From Thermoleophilia bacterium (GTDB taxonomy: Bacteria; Actinomycetota; Thermoleophilia; RBG-16-64-13): a stretch of 64,000 bases of DNA. The notes beneath the pieces are model-generated. The model searched no databases, was not told the origin of the DNA, and was given only the letters and a program-made list of their open reading frames with translations. Below, piece after piece: positions 26,496-35,620 of this stretch. Every line of letters starts with the position of its first letter. Position 1 is the first letter of the stretch. Where the stretch lies: positions 1,453,314 through 1,517,313 of the forward strand of contig JAOSKU010000001.1 of assembly GCA_027493445.1 (NCBI GenBank). The letters run 5' to 3'. Position numbers and translations under genes: made by a program.

Positions 26496-27308
26496 CTAGC
26501 GTGCGGACACTCCGCCATCGACCACATGCACTTGGCCCGTCACGTAGCTCGAAGCGCCGGAAGCGAGAAAGAGCAAGAGGCCGCGTAGCTCAGCGATGTC
26601 TCCGGTTCGCCGCATCGGTATCACTTGGTCGCGTCTCCTTCTGAGGGCTTCGGCGGCGCTTGGGGCTTCGGCCACCCTGCGTTCCCGTCCCAGGTTCGTC
26701 CCGCCGAACCAGCCGGGTGCGATAGCGTTCACCCTGATGCCATCCTCCGCGTACTCGAGAGCAGCCTGCTTGGTGAGTCCGATGACGCCGTGCTTGGCGG
26801 CCACGTAGTTCGCGCGCGGCATCAGCGCCGGCTCGACCCCTCGGATCCCCGCAACCGAAGCTATGTTGATGATAGTCCCGCCGCGTTGTTCTACCATCAC
26901 ACGCAACTCCTCGCGCATACACAGGAAGACGCCGGTCAGGTCGATCGCGATCAGACGATTCCAGTCATCGAGCGAGATCTCGTGAAACCGGCTCGGCTTG
27001 GTGACGATGCCTGCGTTGTTCACAGCTAGGTCGAGCCTGCCGAAGACCGACACCACGTCGTCAACCATCGCCCGCACAGCCTGCGGCGCAGACACGTCAG
27101 CCACCGTTGCCACAGCCCGCCGGCCCACCAGCTTCACGAGTCGCACGGTCTCATGCAGAGAGTCTGCGTCGACGTCCGAACAAACAACGTGTGCGCCCGC
27201 CTCGGCTAGGATCTGGGAGAAGAACCTCCCGAACCCGTTGGCCGCACCCGTCACCAGCGCGATCTTTCCACTCAGGTCGAAGAGCCCCCCAGGCTCAGCA
27301 ACGGTCAT
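26496..27308 (-). CDS. Short-chain dehydrogenase/reductase
   Basis: 270 residues. Cofactor motif VTGAANGFGR (TGxxxGxG) near residue 20, NNAG near 95, catalytic Ser in NIASVAG and the YxxxK pair in NYVAAKHG, then IRVNAIAPGWFGGTNL and a C-terminus GASSYVTGQVHVVDGGVSAR. All active-site residues of a classical SDR are present. An Asp at the end of the second strand (VVCSDVDADS) suggests NAD(H) rather than NADP(H). It oxidises an alcohol or reduces a ketone in this pathway and lies 60 bases downstream of the first CrtI-like gene. Confidence 0.92.
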   Translation of the reverse strand: MTVAEPGGLFDLSGKIALVTGAANGFGRFFSQILAEAGAHVVCSDVDADSLHETVRLVKLVGRRAVATVADVSAPQAVRAMVDDVVSVFGRLDLAVNNAGIVTKPSRFHEISLDDWNRLIAIDLTGVFLCMREELRVMVEQRGGTIINIASVAGIRGVEPALMPRANYVAAKHGVIGLTKQAALEYAEDGIRVNAIAPGWFGGTNLGRERRVAEAPSAAEALRRRRDQVIPMRRTGDIAELRGLLLFLASGASSYVTGQVHVVDGGVSAR

Positions 27309-27368
27309 GTGCTCCCCCTGATCATGGACTGCACCAAAATCCCCCGCGCAAAAGGAAGTTGACCAGTG

Positions 27369-29035
27369 CTAGTAGGACCGTCCCGCCTCTTCCCAGTGCT
27401 TCTTGAGATCGAAGTCGCCGGCTATGACCTTGTAGGCATTGTAACCGCAGGAACCCCTGATGCCGCCGCCCACGTGGGTGGCCGCCGAGCAGATATACAG
27501 GTTGCTCACCGGTGTCTTGTAGCCGGCAAGCTCGGGGATAGGTCGGAACCGCCCCATCTGGCTGGGGATCATGGCCCCGACGGAGACGCAGCTGTCGACC
27601 ATGTTCAGGTTGCGTGCGACGGTCTCCTCGCAGGTATCGAAGTAGCTGGCGATGACATTGTCTTCCGTCATGTTGGGGCAATAGATCTGGTACTGGCGCA
27701 CCAGCTCTTTGGGATACTCGCGCCGGAACTCACCCCATTTCTCCTTGGAGAAGAACCTGCGGTTGCCTGTGTACTGCTCCACCTGGAGCAGGTGCTTGCC
27801 GGCAGGCGCGCGAGTGCCGTCCCATATCGTATCGGGTCCGGCGTACCAGCAGAGCTTGTTCGGGATACCCATGGTGAAGCACTCAAGCTTCTGAACCTCG
27901 GCCAGATAGAAGGGATCCTTGGGGCCTATGAGCGTGCGAGGCATGGCGGCACAGTCGGGGTTGAAGGCCTCAGCGTAGTAGTTCGGCAGCTCATGCACCG
28001 CCAGCGTTCCCCAGAAGGCGGCGCTCATCCTGTCGTACCGGATGTTTTTGACCTTGCGCGCCAGCTTGTGGTCGAAGTGGTCCTCTCCGACGAAGCGCAG
28101 CATGGTCTGAGTCGCATCTACATCGCTGACCACCAGCTGCCGGGCTCCGACTATCGTTCCGTCCATCAGCCGAACGCCCGTGGCCTTTCCGTTCTCGACC
28201 AGGACCTTGTCCACCTCCGACCCTACGAAGAACTTCCCGCCCCGTTCCGTGAAGGCCTTCTGCAGGGCGTGGGCAACGATATGGCTGCCGCCCCTCACCG
28301 TCGCGTGCGGGTGGAAATTCAGGCCCAGGATCACCGTGTGCACCAGATTAAACAGGCCCATCACGTCTTCCGGCCAGTTGCCCGTGCTCGTCTGGATCGC
28401 CCGCATGAAGTAACACTGCATCTCGGGGCTTTCGAAAAGCTCCAAGATGAACTCCGTGCCCGTCATAACCGACCAGCGGGGCTCAATGCCCAAGACCGGA
28501 TCGTCGAGCAGCTCCTCCAAGGCGTCCTTCGTGCCCCACGGCGGCGGCGGGTTGAACATGTACGTGCGATAGGCGTCCAGCCACCGCCTCTCCACTCGCT
28601 CAACCAGGTCGGCCACGGTCTCCGCATCGCGCTCGGAGAATCTTGAGATCTCCCTCAGGGTCTTGTCGAGATTCGCCGACGAACGCTCGGTCCTTCCCGT
28701 CTTGCCGTCGACCACCTCGTGCACCGGATACGTCACCAGACACGTCTCGTCGTCGAAGATCATGCCTTGCCCCGCCTTGGGAAACACGTGGCTCAGTCCG
28801 TAGTCTCCCAAGTTGAAATCCCGAAAGCAGGGCGTCGAGTAGAAACGCACGTTCGTAGCGCAGGTATTGGTGACAAACCCGGGGAGAGGCACCTCGTCCC
28901 CGCACAGGCCTCCCCCGATCTCCATGTTCCTTTCGAGAATGACGGTCTGCATTCCCGCATCCTGCAGGTAGAGAGCCGAGAGAAGACCGTTCGCCCCCCG
29001 CCGATCACTATCGCGTCGTAACTAGCGTCTGGCAT
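27369..29035 (-). CDS. CrtI-like FAD-dependent oxidoreductase A (frameshifted)
   Basis: About 555 residues from ATG 29035, with AGGAG eight bases upstream. The frame breaks at 28993-28998, where six C should be seven. With the base restored the N-terminus is YDAIVIGGGANGLLSALYLQDAGMQTVILERN and runs into EIGGGLCGDEVPLPGF, the dinucleotide fold of the phytoene-desaturase/retinol-saturase group. Mid-protein TSTGNWPEDVMGLFNLVHTVILGLNFHPHATVRGGSHIVAHALQKAF and the end NLYICSAATHVGGGIRGSCGYNAYKVIAGD are also typical. Such enzymes desaturate, saturate or oxidise hydrophobic substrates. It is about 55 bases downstream of a 78-residue protein and close to a second member (29351-30980). Confidence 0.85.
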
Positions 29036-29090
29036 CGTCTTCACTCCTGATTGATGACGGTTCGTGTCTCTCCGGGAAAAAAACAGACCC

Positions 29091-29327
29091 TTACACTGCG
29101 TTGCCCCTGACCAACATCGAGAAGAAGGTCCACATCACCGATGGTTTCAACACCATGGGGAGGATCTGGCGGACATCCTGACCCCCCATGGTTACCGAGA
29201 TCTTCCAGTGCACCGGAGCGCTCGATTCGATAGCCATCAGCATCGAGTTCGGCTCGCCGTCGGGGGCGAGTTTCGTGAAACTCGCGGTCAACGTGGTCTT
29301 GCCCAGACCTGTGGACTTGACTTTCAT
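29091..29327 (-). CDS. Small conserved-looking protein, 78 residues, unknown function
   Basis: ATG 29327 has a textbook AGGAGG site six bases upstream, which makes this gene believable despite its size. The sequence begins MKVKSTGLGKTTLTASFTKL and goes on with PDGEPNSMLMAIESSAPVHWKISVTMGGQDVRQILPMVLKPSVMWTFF. No signal peptide, zinc motif or known domain is evident; it has a hydrophobic C-terminal stretch. It lies exactly between two CrtI-like flavoprotein genes, 23 bases after the stop of one and about 55 before the start of the other. A small partner or electron-transfer adaptor for these flavoproteins is a guess. Confidence 0.6.
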   Translation of the reverse strand: MKVKSTGLGKTTLTASFTKLAPDGEPNSMLMAIESSAPVHWKISVTMGGQDVRQILPMVLKPSVMWTFFSMLVRGNAV

Positions 29328-29350
29328 CGGAGACCTCCTGGGCTCGGTTC

Positions 29351-30980
29351 CTACAGAGTCCCTTTTTCGCGAGCCTTCGTGATCAGCTCTGGTTCGCTCC
29401 ACCACTTCTCGATACCTAGCTCTTCCGCGATAGTGTTCGCCGCGTTGTATCCGGCACCGAAGATCACCATCCCGCCGGGAAACGTGCTGGCGCCGCACAC
29501 GAAGAGGCGCTCAATCGGGGTCGAATTCGAGGAGCACTCCTCGTTCGGTCTGAGGGAGCCCATCTGGAAGGGGATGTAGGCCCCTTGCTTGAACGAGCCC
29601 TCGACCATGTTCCGGAACTTGTTCTCGATGTCGAGAGGCGTGGAGATGTACCGCCACACGATGTTGTCGGTCGTCAGGTTCGGCACGTACCTTCGCAGGG
29701 TTTCCACGCACTCGTCGGCCTGCTGTTCCCTGATCCTGTACCAGTTCTCCGACCCCCGTCGACCAGCCGGTACGGGGCATGCTGAGAGATGAGAGCCGTG
29801 TGTTTGCCCGGCGGAGCCTGGCGAGGATCGTGCACGGTCGGGAAACAGGCGTTGAAACCACCGCCAGGAAGCAGTTCGCCCGCGTACACGGCGTCGAAGT
29901 GCCGTACCACGTCGGCCTCTGACTCATAGCCCATGATGTACACGAGTGCGTCGTCGATCTCCGGAGCGCTCTCCGCCGCCTTCAGATGCGGCCGCCTCTC
30001 GAGGGCCAGGTGCACCCCCAGCAAGCTCATCTTCTCCCACTGCCAATCCTTGACCCGCTGCAAGAAGTAGGGATCGAGGAGATCCCGGCCCCCCTGCTCT
30101 TCGCCCACGTATTCCAGGAACGTCTGATGCGGATCGAGACTGCTGGCGACGAACTGCGTGGCACGGATGACGGTGCCGTCGTCGAGTTCGACTCCGGTGG
30201 CCACCCCGTCCTCCACGACGATCCGCTTCAGGATCTGCCCGCCTAGGACCATCCCTCCGTTCTCGGCGATGACCTTGCCGAGAACATGGGCCAGATTGTG
30301 AGAGCCGCCGATGCTCAGCCGATAGTTGGTGGCCCGGTTGAGGAACAGCGGCACGAGATAGCCAAGGCCCTCCAAGTCGTAGTCCAGGCCCCAGAAGCAC
30401 GCGGCGAAGAGCATGAGGGCCTTGACCCGTTCGTGCGCGAAGAGGTCGCCCACGATCTCCCGCGGAGTCATTCCCGCCAAAGCGTTGATCTCACGTCCGG
30501 CTTGGGTCTCCATCATCCTAGCCACCCCGTCGAGGATGGAGTGGGGCTTGACGTAGGTGCTGGGGGCGATGAAGTCGTCCATGTAGGTCTGAAAACGAGC
30601 GGACATGTCTCGGTAGGCATCCGCGTCTTTCGGGGAGAACCTTGCTATCGACTCGCACGTGCGTTCCACGTCGGGGTAGAGGCAGATGCTGCTCCCGTCC
30701 AAGAACGGCATGACCATGTTGGGCGAAGGGCGCACGAAGCGGAGCCCGTAGGCTTCGAGACCGAGATCGCTGAAGATGGGGGCGTAGTCCACCATCATGT
30801 GGTAGATGGCATGCGTGTTATGCACGAACCCGGGGTGCGTGACTCTCTCTGTGCACAGGCCGCCCCCATCTCGTACCGTCTCTCGACGACCAGAACCTTG
30901 AGCCCGGCTTTGGCCATGTACGCGGCGACAGTCAGCCCATTCGGGCCCCCGCCGATAACGATGCCGTCGTATTCTGCCAC
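29351..30980 (-). CDS. CrtI-like FAD-dependent oxidoreductase B (two frameshifts)
   Basis: About 543 residues from a GTG at 30980 that follows GGGGG with eight bases between. Two breaks split it into three frames: C5 runs at 30863-30867 and at 29753-29757 that should each be C6. Repaired joins are RYEMGGG-LCTERVTHPGF and LVDGGS-ENWYRIREQQADE. The N-terminus YDGIVIGGGPNGLTVAAYMAKAGLKVLVVE is the FAD fold; the end is RLFVCGASTFPGGMVIFGAGYNAANTIAEEL. It is a paralogue of oxidoreductase A, with similar length and layout but clearly diverged. It follows the HyuB-like gene by 56 bases. The two may act as a pair on one hydrophobic substrate. Confidence 0.83.
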
Positions 30981-31036
30981 CTCTATAACCCCCTCTTCCC
31001 CCATGTGCTGTTCGTCGGATGCACCGGCAGAACGTC

Positions 31037-33094
31037 CTATCTCCTTACTATGTCTCGCACCTTCTCGGCGTCGGGCCAGGAGCCGTAGTGTTTCAAGGCC
31101 TGAGCCGTCGGCCTCTTCTCGAGCCACTCCGCCTCGAACTCGTCGTAGGACCGGCCTCTGCGAAGCCGGTCTTTTCTCTCCTCGTCGCGCTTCTCGGCCG
31201 TCTTCTCCAGATCGACCTCAAAAGTGGCGCCGTCGAAGACGATGCAGAAGACGTCCTGCGCCACTTCAGGAGAGACGATGCCCCGCCTCATGTCTTCGGC
31301 CAGGGCCTCCGGATCTCGCTCCAAAACGTCACCGTATCCGGAGCCCCCGCCATTCAGGTGGATCACGACATCGCCCTCGCGGACACGGTGTAGAGGTCGC
31401 CTGTTGTGGGAGAACTTGTAGGTGCCATCGATAGTCCGCTCGGTAACAAGCTGGTGGATGTCCGAGGGCAGGTCGGCCTCGCCATCCCGCATCTGCTCGA
31501 AAAGTCGGCTGTTCTCGACCTCGATGCCGATCTTCACGCCCGACGGGTAGCCCCCGAAGATGCCCTGGCACATGCGCATGCGACTTTCCCGACCCCCGCT
31601 GGAGAAAGAGATCTCGGGCGTCCCGTGGACCACGTAGGCCGATACCACCCCGGAGCCTCCCCGGAACTTGCCGAAGCCGCAACTGTCGCGGCGATGGTTC
31701 TGAAACAACGTCAACAGCGGGAGCTGACTCTCCGAGTCTTCGGCGTCGTATCCGCGGGAGGCCGGCGCATACACGAACGAGTTGCTGTCCGTGCCATCCA
31801 TGTCCGTCCGCGCGCCCTGTCCTTCTGTGTTGAAGGGATAGCTCAGGATGTCCGACACGGCGATGCCCTCTTGATTCAGCCCCACGATGTTCATGGAAGA
31901 CCCGCCCCCGCTTCCGCCCAAGATGAGCTCGCGGTGCTCGCTGTCGAAGGCCATCTTGGCAAACAGCTCGTATAGCGCGGCGACCACCAACGCAAGTAGC
32001 GACGGGGCGCGCGACACGGGGGCCATCGGCCCAGCGCTGAACATGGTTCCCGCGGGCAGGACCCAGTCGAGAGGCGCAAAAGCCCCGCTCGAGACCGGAA
32101 GGTCGTGAAACACGTGGCTGAACAGGAACTGTGCTCCTGTAGCCACCACGTGGTGCGGCATGGCCAGGTCCGCGCCGGCATCGTGCTCGGGCGAAGTCCC
32201 CGTGAAGTCGAACTCTATGCGGTCGCCCTTCTTCCGCATCTCGACGAAGCAGCGCAGCAGGCCTTCCTCGGACCCGACGTGATCCTGAAATGCGAGCGCC
32301 CTGTAGGTTCCGTCGTTCCAGCTCCGCGTACGCGCTCGAACGGCCTTCTCACTCTCCGTGATGACGGAGCGGAAGAGGCCCTTGATGAACGGGTTCCCCT
32401 TCTCCTTGGCCAACTCGGAAACCCTCAGCTCCAGGCGCTGGCACGCTGCGGCCCGCGCCCGGATGTCGTTCATCTGCACCCTCGGGGATCTCGCCATGTA
32501 GTTGAAGAGCATCTCGACGAGGTCGTCCCTCAGCTGGTAGTTCTCGCCGAACTTGATGGGCGTGATCTTCACACCCTCGTAGAACCTGTTGGCCGCCCGG
32601 AGCACCATGCCCCCCGGCTCCGTAGCGCCCGTCTCAGACTGGTGGACGCAAGCGAGCACCCACGCCACCAGTTCGCCGTCGTTGAACACCGGCATGAACG
32701 CCGTCTGATCGGGGCCGTGCATGGATCCATAGAGGGGTTCGTTGAAGTAGAAGATGTCTCCCGGCTTGGCCCCCACCGTCGGGTTGTCCAGCCAGTTCTG
32801 TACGGTGAACTTCACCGGCAGCTGCGAGATGACCGCCTGGGCGTACGTGCCCGTGCTGGCCGCGACCATGTCTCCCGACGCCGTGCAGATGGCCACGACC
32901 AGGTCACCGGTACGCAGCATCGCCGACACGCCGATGCGCATAAAGATCTCTTTGGCCTCGGCGATGATCTCGTCGATCTTGCTGCCGTAGACCTCGAGGT
33001 CGCCGGGCTCGAGCAGCTCCATGCACGCCGTCTCGTCATCCGTGGCGGGGCCCGGCTTGATCCAGTCCAACAGCTGTTCGTAGCTCGGCCGCAT
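31037..33094 (-). CDS. HyuB-family subunit, ApcD/acetone-carboxylase-like
   Basis: 685 residues, ATG 33094 with AGGGGG upstream. The HyuB signatures are clear: ICTASGDMVAASTGTYAQAVISQLPV, GDIFYFNEPLYGSMHGPDQTAFMPVF, IEFDFTGTSPEHDAGADLAMPHHV and GGSGVVSAYVVHG, with the C-terminal HLNGGGSGYGDVLERDPEALAEDMRRG. HyuB/HyuA proteins form 5-oxoprolinases, N-methylhydantoinases, acetone carboxylase and acetophenone carboxylase. The adjacent gamma-like subunit, absent from hydantoinases and oxoprolinases, points to a carboxylase. In acetophenone carboxylase this position corresponds to ApcD (about 75 kDa). It would bind the enol phosphate or substrate and transfer the carboxyl group. Twelve bases separate it from the HyuA gene. 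Confidence 0.85.
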   Translation of the reverse strand: MRPSYEQLLDWIKPGPATDDETACMELLEPGDLEVYGSKIDEIIAEAKEIFMRIGVSAMLRTGDLVVAICTASGDMVAASTGTYAQAVISQLPVKFTVQNWLDNPTVGAKPGDIFYFNEPLYGSMHGPDQTAFMPVFNDGELVAWVLACVHQSETGATEPGGMVLRAANRFYEGVKITPIKFGENYQLRDDLVEMLFNYMARSPRVQMNDIRARAAACQRLELRVSELAKEKGNPFIKGLFRSVITESEKAVRARTRSWNDGTYRALAFQDHVGSEEGLLRCFVEMRKKGDRIEFDFTGTSPEHDAGADLAMPHHVVATGAQFLFSHVFHDLPVSSGAFAPLDWVLPAGTMFSAGPMAPVSRAPSLLALVVAALYELFAKMAFDSEHRELILGGSGGGSSMNIVGLNQEGIAVSDILSYPFNTEGQGARTDMDGTDSNSFVYAPASRGYDAEDSESQLPLLTLFQNHRRDSCGFGKFRGGSGVVSAYVVHGTPEISFSSGGRESRMRMCQGIFGGYPSGVKIGIEVENSRLFEQMRDGEADLPSDIHQLVTERTIDGTYKFSHNRRPLHRVREGDVVIHLNGGGSGYGDVLERDPEALAEDMRRGIVSPEVAQDVFCIVFDGATFEVDLEKTAEKRDEERKDRLRRGRSYDEFEAEWLEKRPTAQALKHYGSWPDAEKVRDIVRR

Positions 33095-33106
33095 GAACGT
33101 TGCCCC

Positions 33107-35242
33107 CTAAGTCCTCTCGATCACAAGGTTCAGATACTCGTCCACCGTGAGCCGGGCGCTCGGTGGTACGACAAGCGTCGTGCTTTCGGCCTCGACGATC
33201 GCAGGGCCCTGGAATGCGTTTCCGCATTCGAGGAGGCGCTGGTCGTAGACCGGGGTCTCCCTGAATCCCTTGTGCTCCTCCCAAAACGCTTCTCGCGAGC
33301 CTTTGATGGCACGAGTCGCGTCCATACGGGCGAAGGGATAGCGCGGGAACTCGAATTTCTCCTGAGGGATGGTGATGTGCAGGACGCAACTCGTGACCTC
33401 CACGCCGCCCTCGGGGTACATGGCGATCGCTCCATAGACGTCGCTGTACTCGCGTGCGAACTCCTCGAACACCGCCTGCACATCGCATTCATCTCTCAAC
33501 ATGAGCTTCGGGGACGAGATCCGGAGCACGTGCACCTGTCCCCCGAACTTCATGTCCAGCTCGAGCGACACCACCGCGTCCTCGGGGCTGAAGCCCTCGC
33601 CTACGACGTCCAACAGGGCCTTCTGTCTGAGCGCCTCGACCACGTCGTTGAACTCCGCGTAGTCCCGCAGATGCTCCTTGGTCTCCGGAGTCAGAAGGGT
33701 GATCCTGCGCGACCGCTCGTACAGGTGGACGATGTCCATGGTGGCCGATCCCATCGCGCAGAAGGCAGGCGAGAACGGGAAGGTCACCACCTTCTTCACT
33801 CCGGCGGGAAACGAATAGCCGCAGCAGTGAGTCGGACCCGCCCCGCCCGCGGAAAAGACCACGAAGTCCTTTGGATCGTATCCACGGAGTGCGGTTTCCT
33901 TGAAAATAGTGTTGGCCATGTTGGCGTCGGCAACCCGCTTGATGAGCGCCGCGGCCTGCACCACATCCAGACCCAGCGGGTCGGCGATCCTGTTCTTGAT
34001 CGCCTCGATGGTCTTGTCCTTGCGCAGCTTCATCCGCCCGCCGTGGTAGTACTCCGGGTCGAGGTAGCCCAGAACGATGTCGGCGTCGGTGACCGTCGGT
34101 TCGGTGCCGCCGCGGTCGTAGGCCACAGGGCCCGGCTCCGAGCGAGCGCTCTGGGGCCCCACTTCGAGCCGATTGCTGAGCGCCGGGTTCAGCCAGGCGA
34201 TTGATCCCCCTCCGGCACCGATCGACTTGACTTGGAGCATGGTGACGTCCACCCACCAGTCACCTATGACGGGCTTGGACTCATACGAGCGGGTGGCCTC
34301 GCTGGCCACGATGCCGAGATCGAAGCTGGTGCCGCCCATGTCGGTGAGAACCACGTTCTGGTAACCCAGCACCTTGCTCAGATGGGCCGACCCCACCAAC
34401 CCGGCGACTGGGCCGGCGCTGTACGAATTCAACGTCGTGGTCCTATGGAGCGAGGCCATGCCTCCCGTGTTATGCACCATCATGAGGGTCTTCTTGTAGC
34501 CTCTGCTGCTCAGGTCTTCGGTCATACCGGCGAGCTCCCGCCGCACGGGCTCGTGCAGGTACGCGTCGAGAATCGTCGTGACCGTGCGGGTGTACTCCCA
34601 CTGCTTGGGACACACCTCGCTCGAGATGACCACAGGCATGGCGCTGCCGATGGAGGAACCCTGGAACTCCGCACGAATGATCTCGCGGATCCTCTGCTCG
34701 TGCGCGGGGTTCAGGTATGACCACAAGAGGCTGACGACGATCCCCTTGACCCCCTTGTTCACCAACCGCCACAACTTCTCCCGCACGTCGTCCTCGTCGA
34801 GGGGTCTCACCACGTGCCCCAGGCTGTCGATTCTCTCCTTCACCCCGACGGTCAGCGTGCGCGGGATGATGGGCTCCGGCTTTTGCACCCGGGAGACCTT
34901 CCTGATCTCCTTCACGGTGAGAACGTCCGACCAGCTGGAACCCTTGCCGATGGCGACGGTGTCTTCGAATCCCTCTGTGGTCATGAGACCCAGCGTTGGT
35001 CCGGCCTTTTCGATGAGCGCGTTGGTGGCGATAGTCGTGGAATATCTGTATACGTCGGTGCGCTCGAGCAGCTGTTCTCGAGTCATCCCGATCTTGGACG
35101 CGGCCTCTTCAACGGCGCAAAGGCACCCCTCAGAAAGCCGCTTGTGCGTGGTGAGTGCCTTGGCGACGACAGGCACGCCATCGACCACCACAAAGCAATC
35201 GGTGAACGTTCCCCCCGTGTCTAGATCGACCGTGATCATCAT
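33107..35242 (-). CDS. HyuA-family ATP-dependent subunit, ApcC-like
   Basis: 711 residues, about 78 kDa. The N-terminal ASKHA motif is intact (MMITVDLDTGGTFTDCFVV), as are TIATNALIEKAGPTLGLMTTEGFEDTVAIGKG, LTDMGGTSFDLGIVASEA, KSIGAGGGSIAWLNP and VFSAGGAGPTHCCGYSFPAGVKKVV. The C-terminal barrel ends GPAIVEAESTTLVVPPSARLTVDEYL. This is the catalytically complete HyuA subunit, hydrolysing ATP to phosphorylate substrate or bicarbonate. Its start overlaps the stop of the small gamma-like gene (ATGA). Order and sizes with neighbours match apcABCD of acetophenone carboxylase; a hydantoinase or oxoprolinase cannot be excluded from this gene alone. Confidence 0.88.
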   Translation of the reverse strand: MMITVDLDTGGTFTDCFVVVDGVPVVAKALTTHKRLSEGCLCAVEEAASKIGMTREQLLERTDVYRYSTTIATNALIEKAGPTLGLMTTEGFEDTVAIGKGSSWSDVLTVKEIRKVSRVQKPEPIIPRTLTVGVKERIDSLGHVVRPLDEDDVREKLWRLVNKGVKGIVVSLLWSYLNPAHEQRIREIIRAEFQGSSIGSAMPVVISSEVCPKQWEYTRTVTTILDAYLHEPVRRELAGMTEDLSSRGYKKTLMMVHNTGGMASLHRTTTLNSYSAGPVAGLVGSAHLSKVLGYQNVVLTDMGGTSFDLGIVASEATRSYESKPVIGDWWVDVTMLQVKSIGAGGGSIAWLNPALSNRLEVGPQSARSEPGPVAYDRGGTEPTVTDADIVLGYLDPEYYHGGRMKLRKDKTIEAIKNRIADPLGLDVVQAAALIKRVADANMANTIFKETALRGYDPKDFVVFSAGGAGPTHCCGYSFPAGVKKVVTFPFSPAFCAMGSATMDIVHLYERSRRITLLTPETKEHLRDYAEFNDVVEALRQKALLDVVGEGFSPEDAVVSLELDMKFGGQVHVLRISSPKLMLRDECDVQAVFEEFAREYSDVYGAIAMYPEGGVEVTSCVLHITIPQEKFEFPRYPFARMDATRAIKGSREAFWEEHKGFRETPVYDQRLLECGNAFQGPAIVEAESTTLVVPPSARLTVDEYLNLVIERT

Positions 35243-35598
35243 GTGGCTCCCGACTCGGTCGATGAGGCGGAGAGATACTTCTCTCGTAATGCGTCTATAT
35301 CAAGCTCCAAGTCATACGTTATAGGGTGTCCCAAAGGCAACATCTCGTTTTCTACCATCACTCCGCAGCCAGGACAGTAGAACTCCACGATGGCTACCCA
35401 GTCACCACTGGGAGAGAAACTGTACTCTTCGTCCACTAGTGGAGGGAATATCTCCCCTGGATCTCGTTCGTATACTAGACAACCTCTCTTGTAGTTGTCC
35501 CTTGCCGATATCAGCTCCTGGCCGCATCGATTGCAGCACCACAGCTCCGCTTCAAGATCCACGTCGAGATACTCGGTTATCTGTCTCTTGGCCCCCAT
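35239..35598 (-). CDS. Acetone/acetophenone carboxylase gamma-type small zinc subunit (ApcB-like)
   Basis: 119 residues from ATG 35598, preferred over upstream ATGs because GAGCGAGGGG precedes it and homologues begin like MGAKRQITEYLDVDLEAELWCC. Two Cys pairs, CNRCG near residue 22 and CPGCG near 82, look like a zinc site. Between them lie ARDNYKRGCLVYERDPGEIFPP and GDWVAIVEFYC, and at the end PLGHPITYDLELDIDALREKYL. This is the pattern of the small subunit of acetone carboxylase and of ApcB (about 15 kDa). It is the best single clue that the surrounding HyuA/HyuB genes encode a carboxylase. It lies between the two HyuA genes, as apcB does. Confidence 0.75.
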   Translation of the reverse strand: MGAKRQITEYLDVDLEAELWCCNRCGQELISARDNYKRGCLVYERDPGEIFPPLVDEEYSFSPSGDWVAIVEFYCPGCGVMVENEMLPLGHPITYDLELDIDALREKYLSASSTESGAT

Positions 35599-35620
35599 AC
35601 CGCTGGCCCCTCGCTCCATC

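Noticed and set aside
27369..30980. Carotenoid biosynthesis genes
   Set aside because: The CrtI-like enzymes have no phytoene synthase, geranylgeranyl diphosphate synthase or cyclase neighbours in 64 kb and lie in a catabolic operon.
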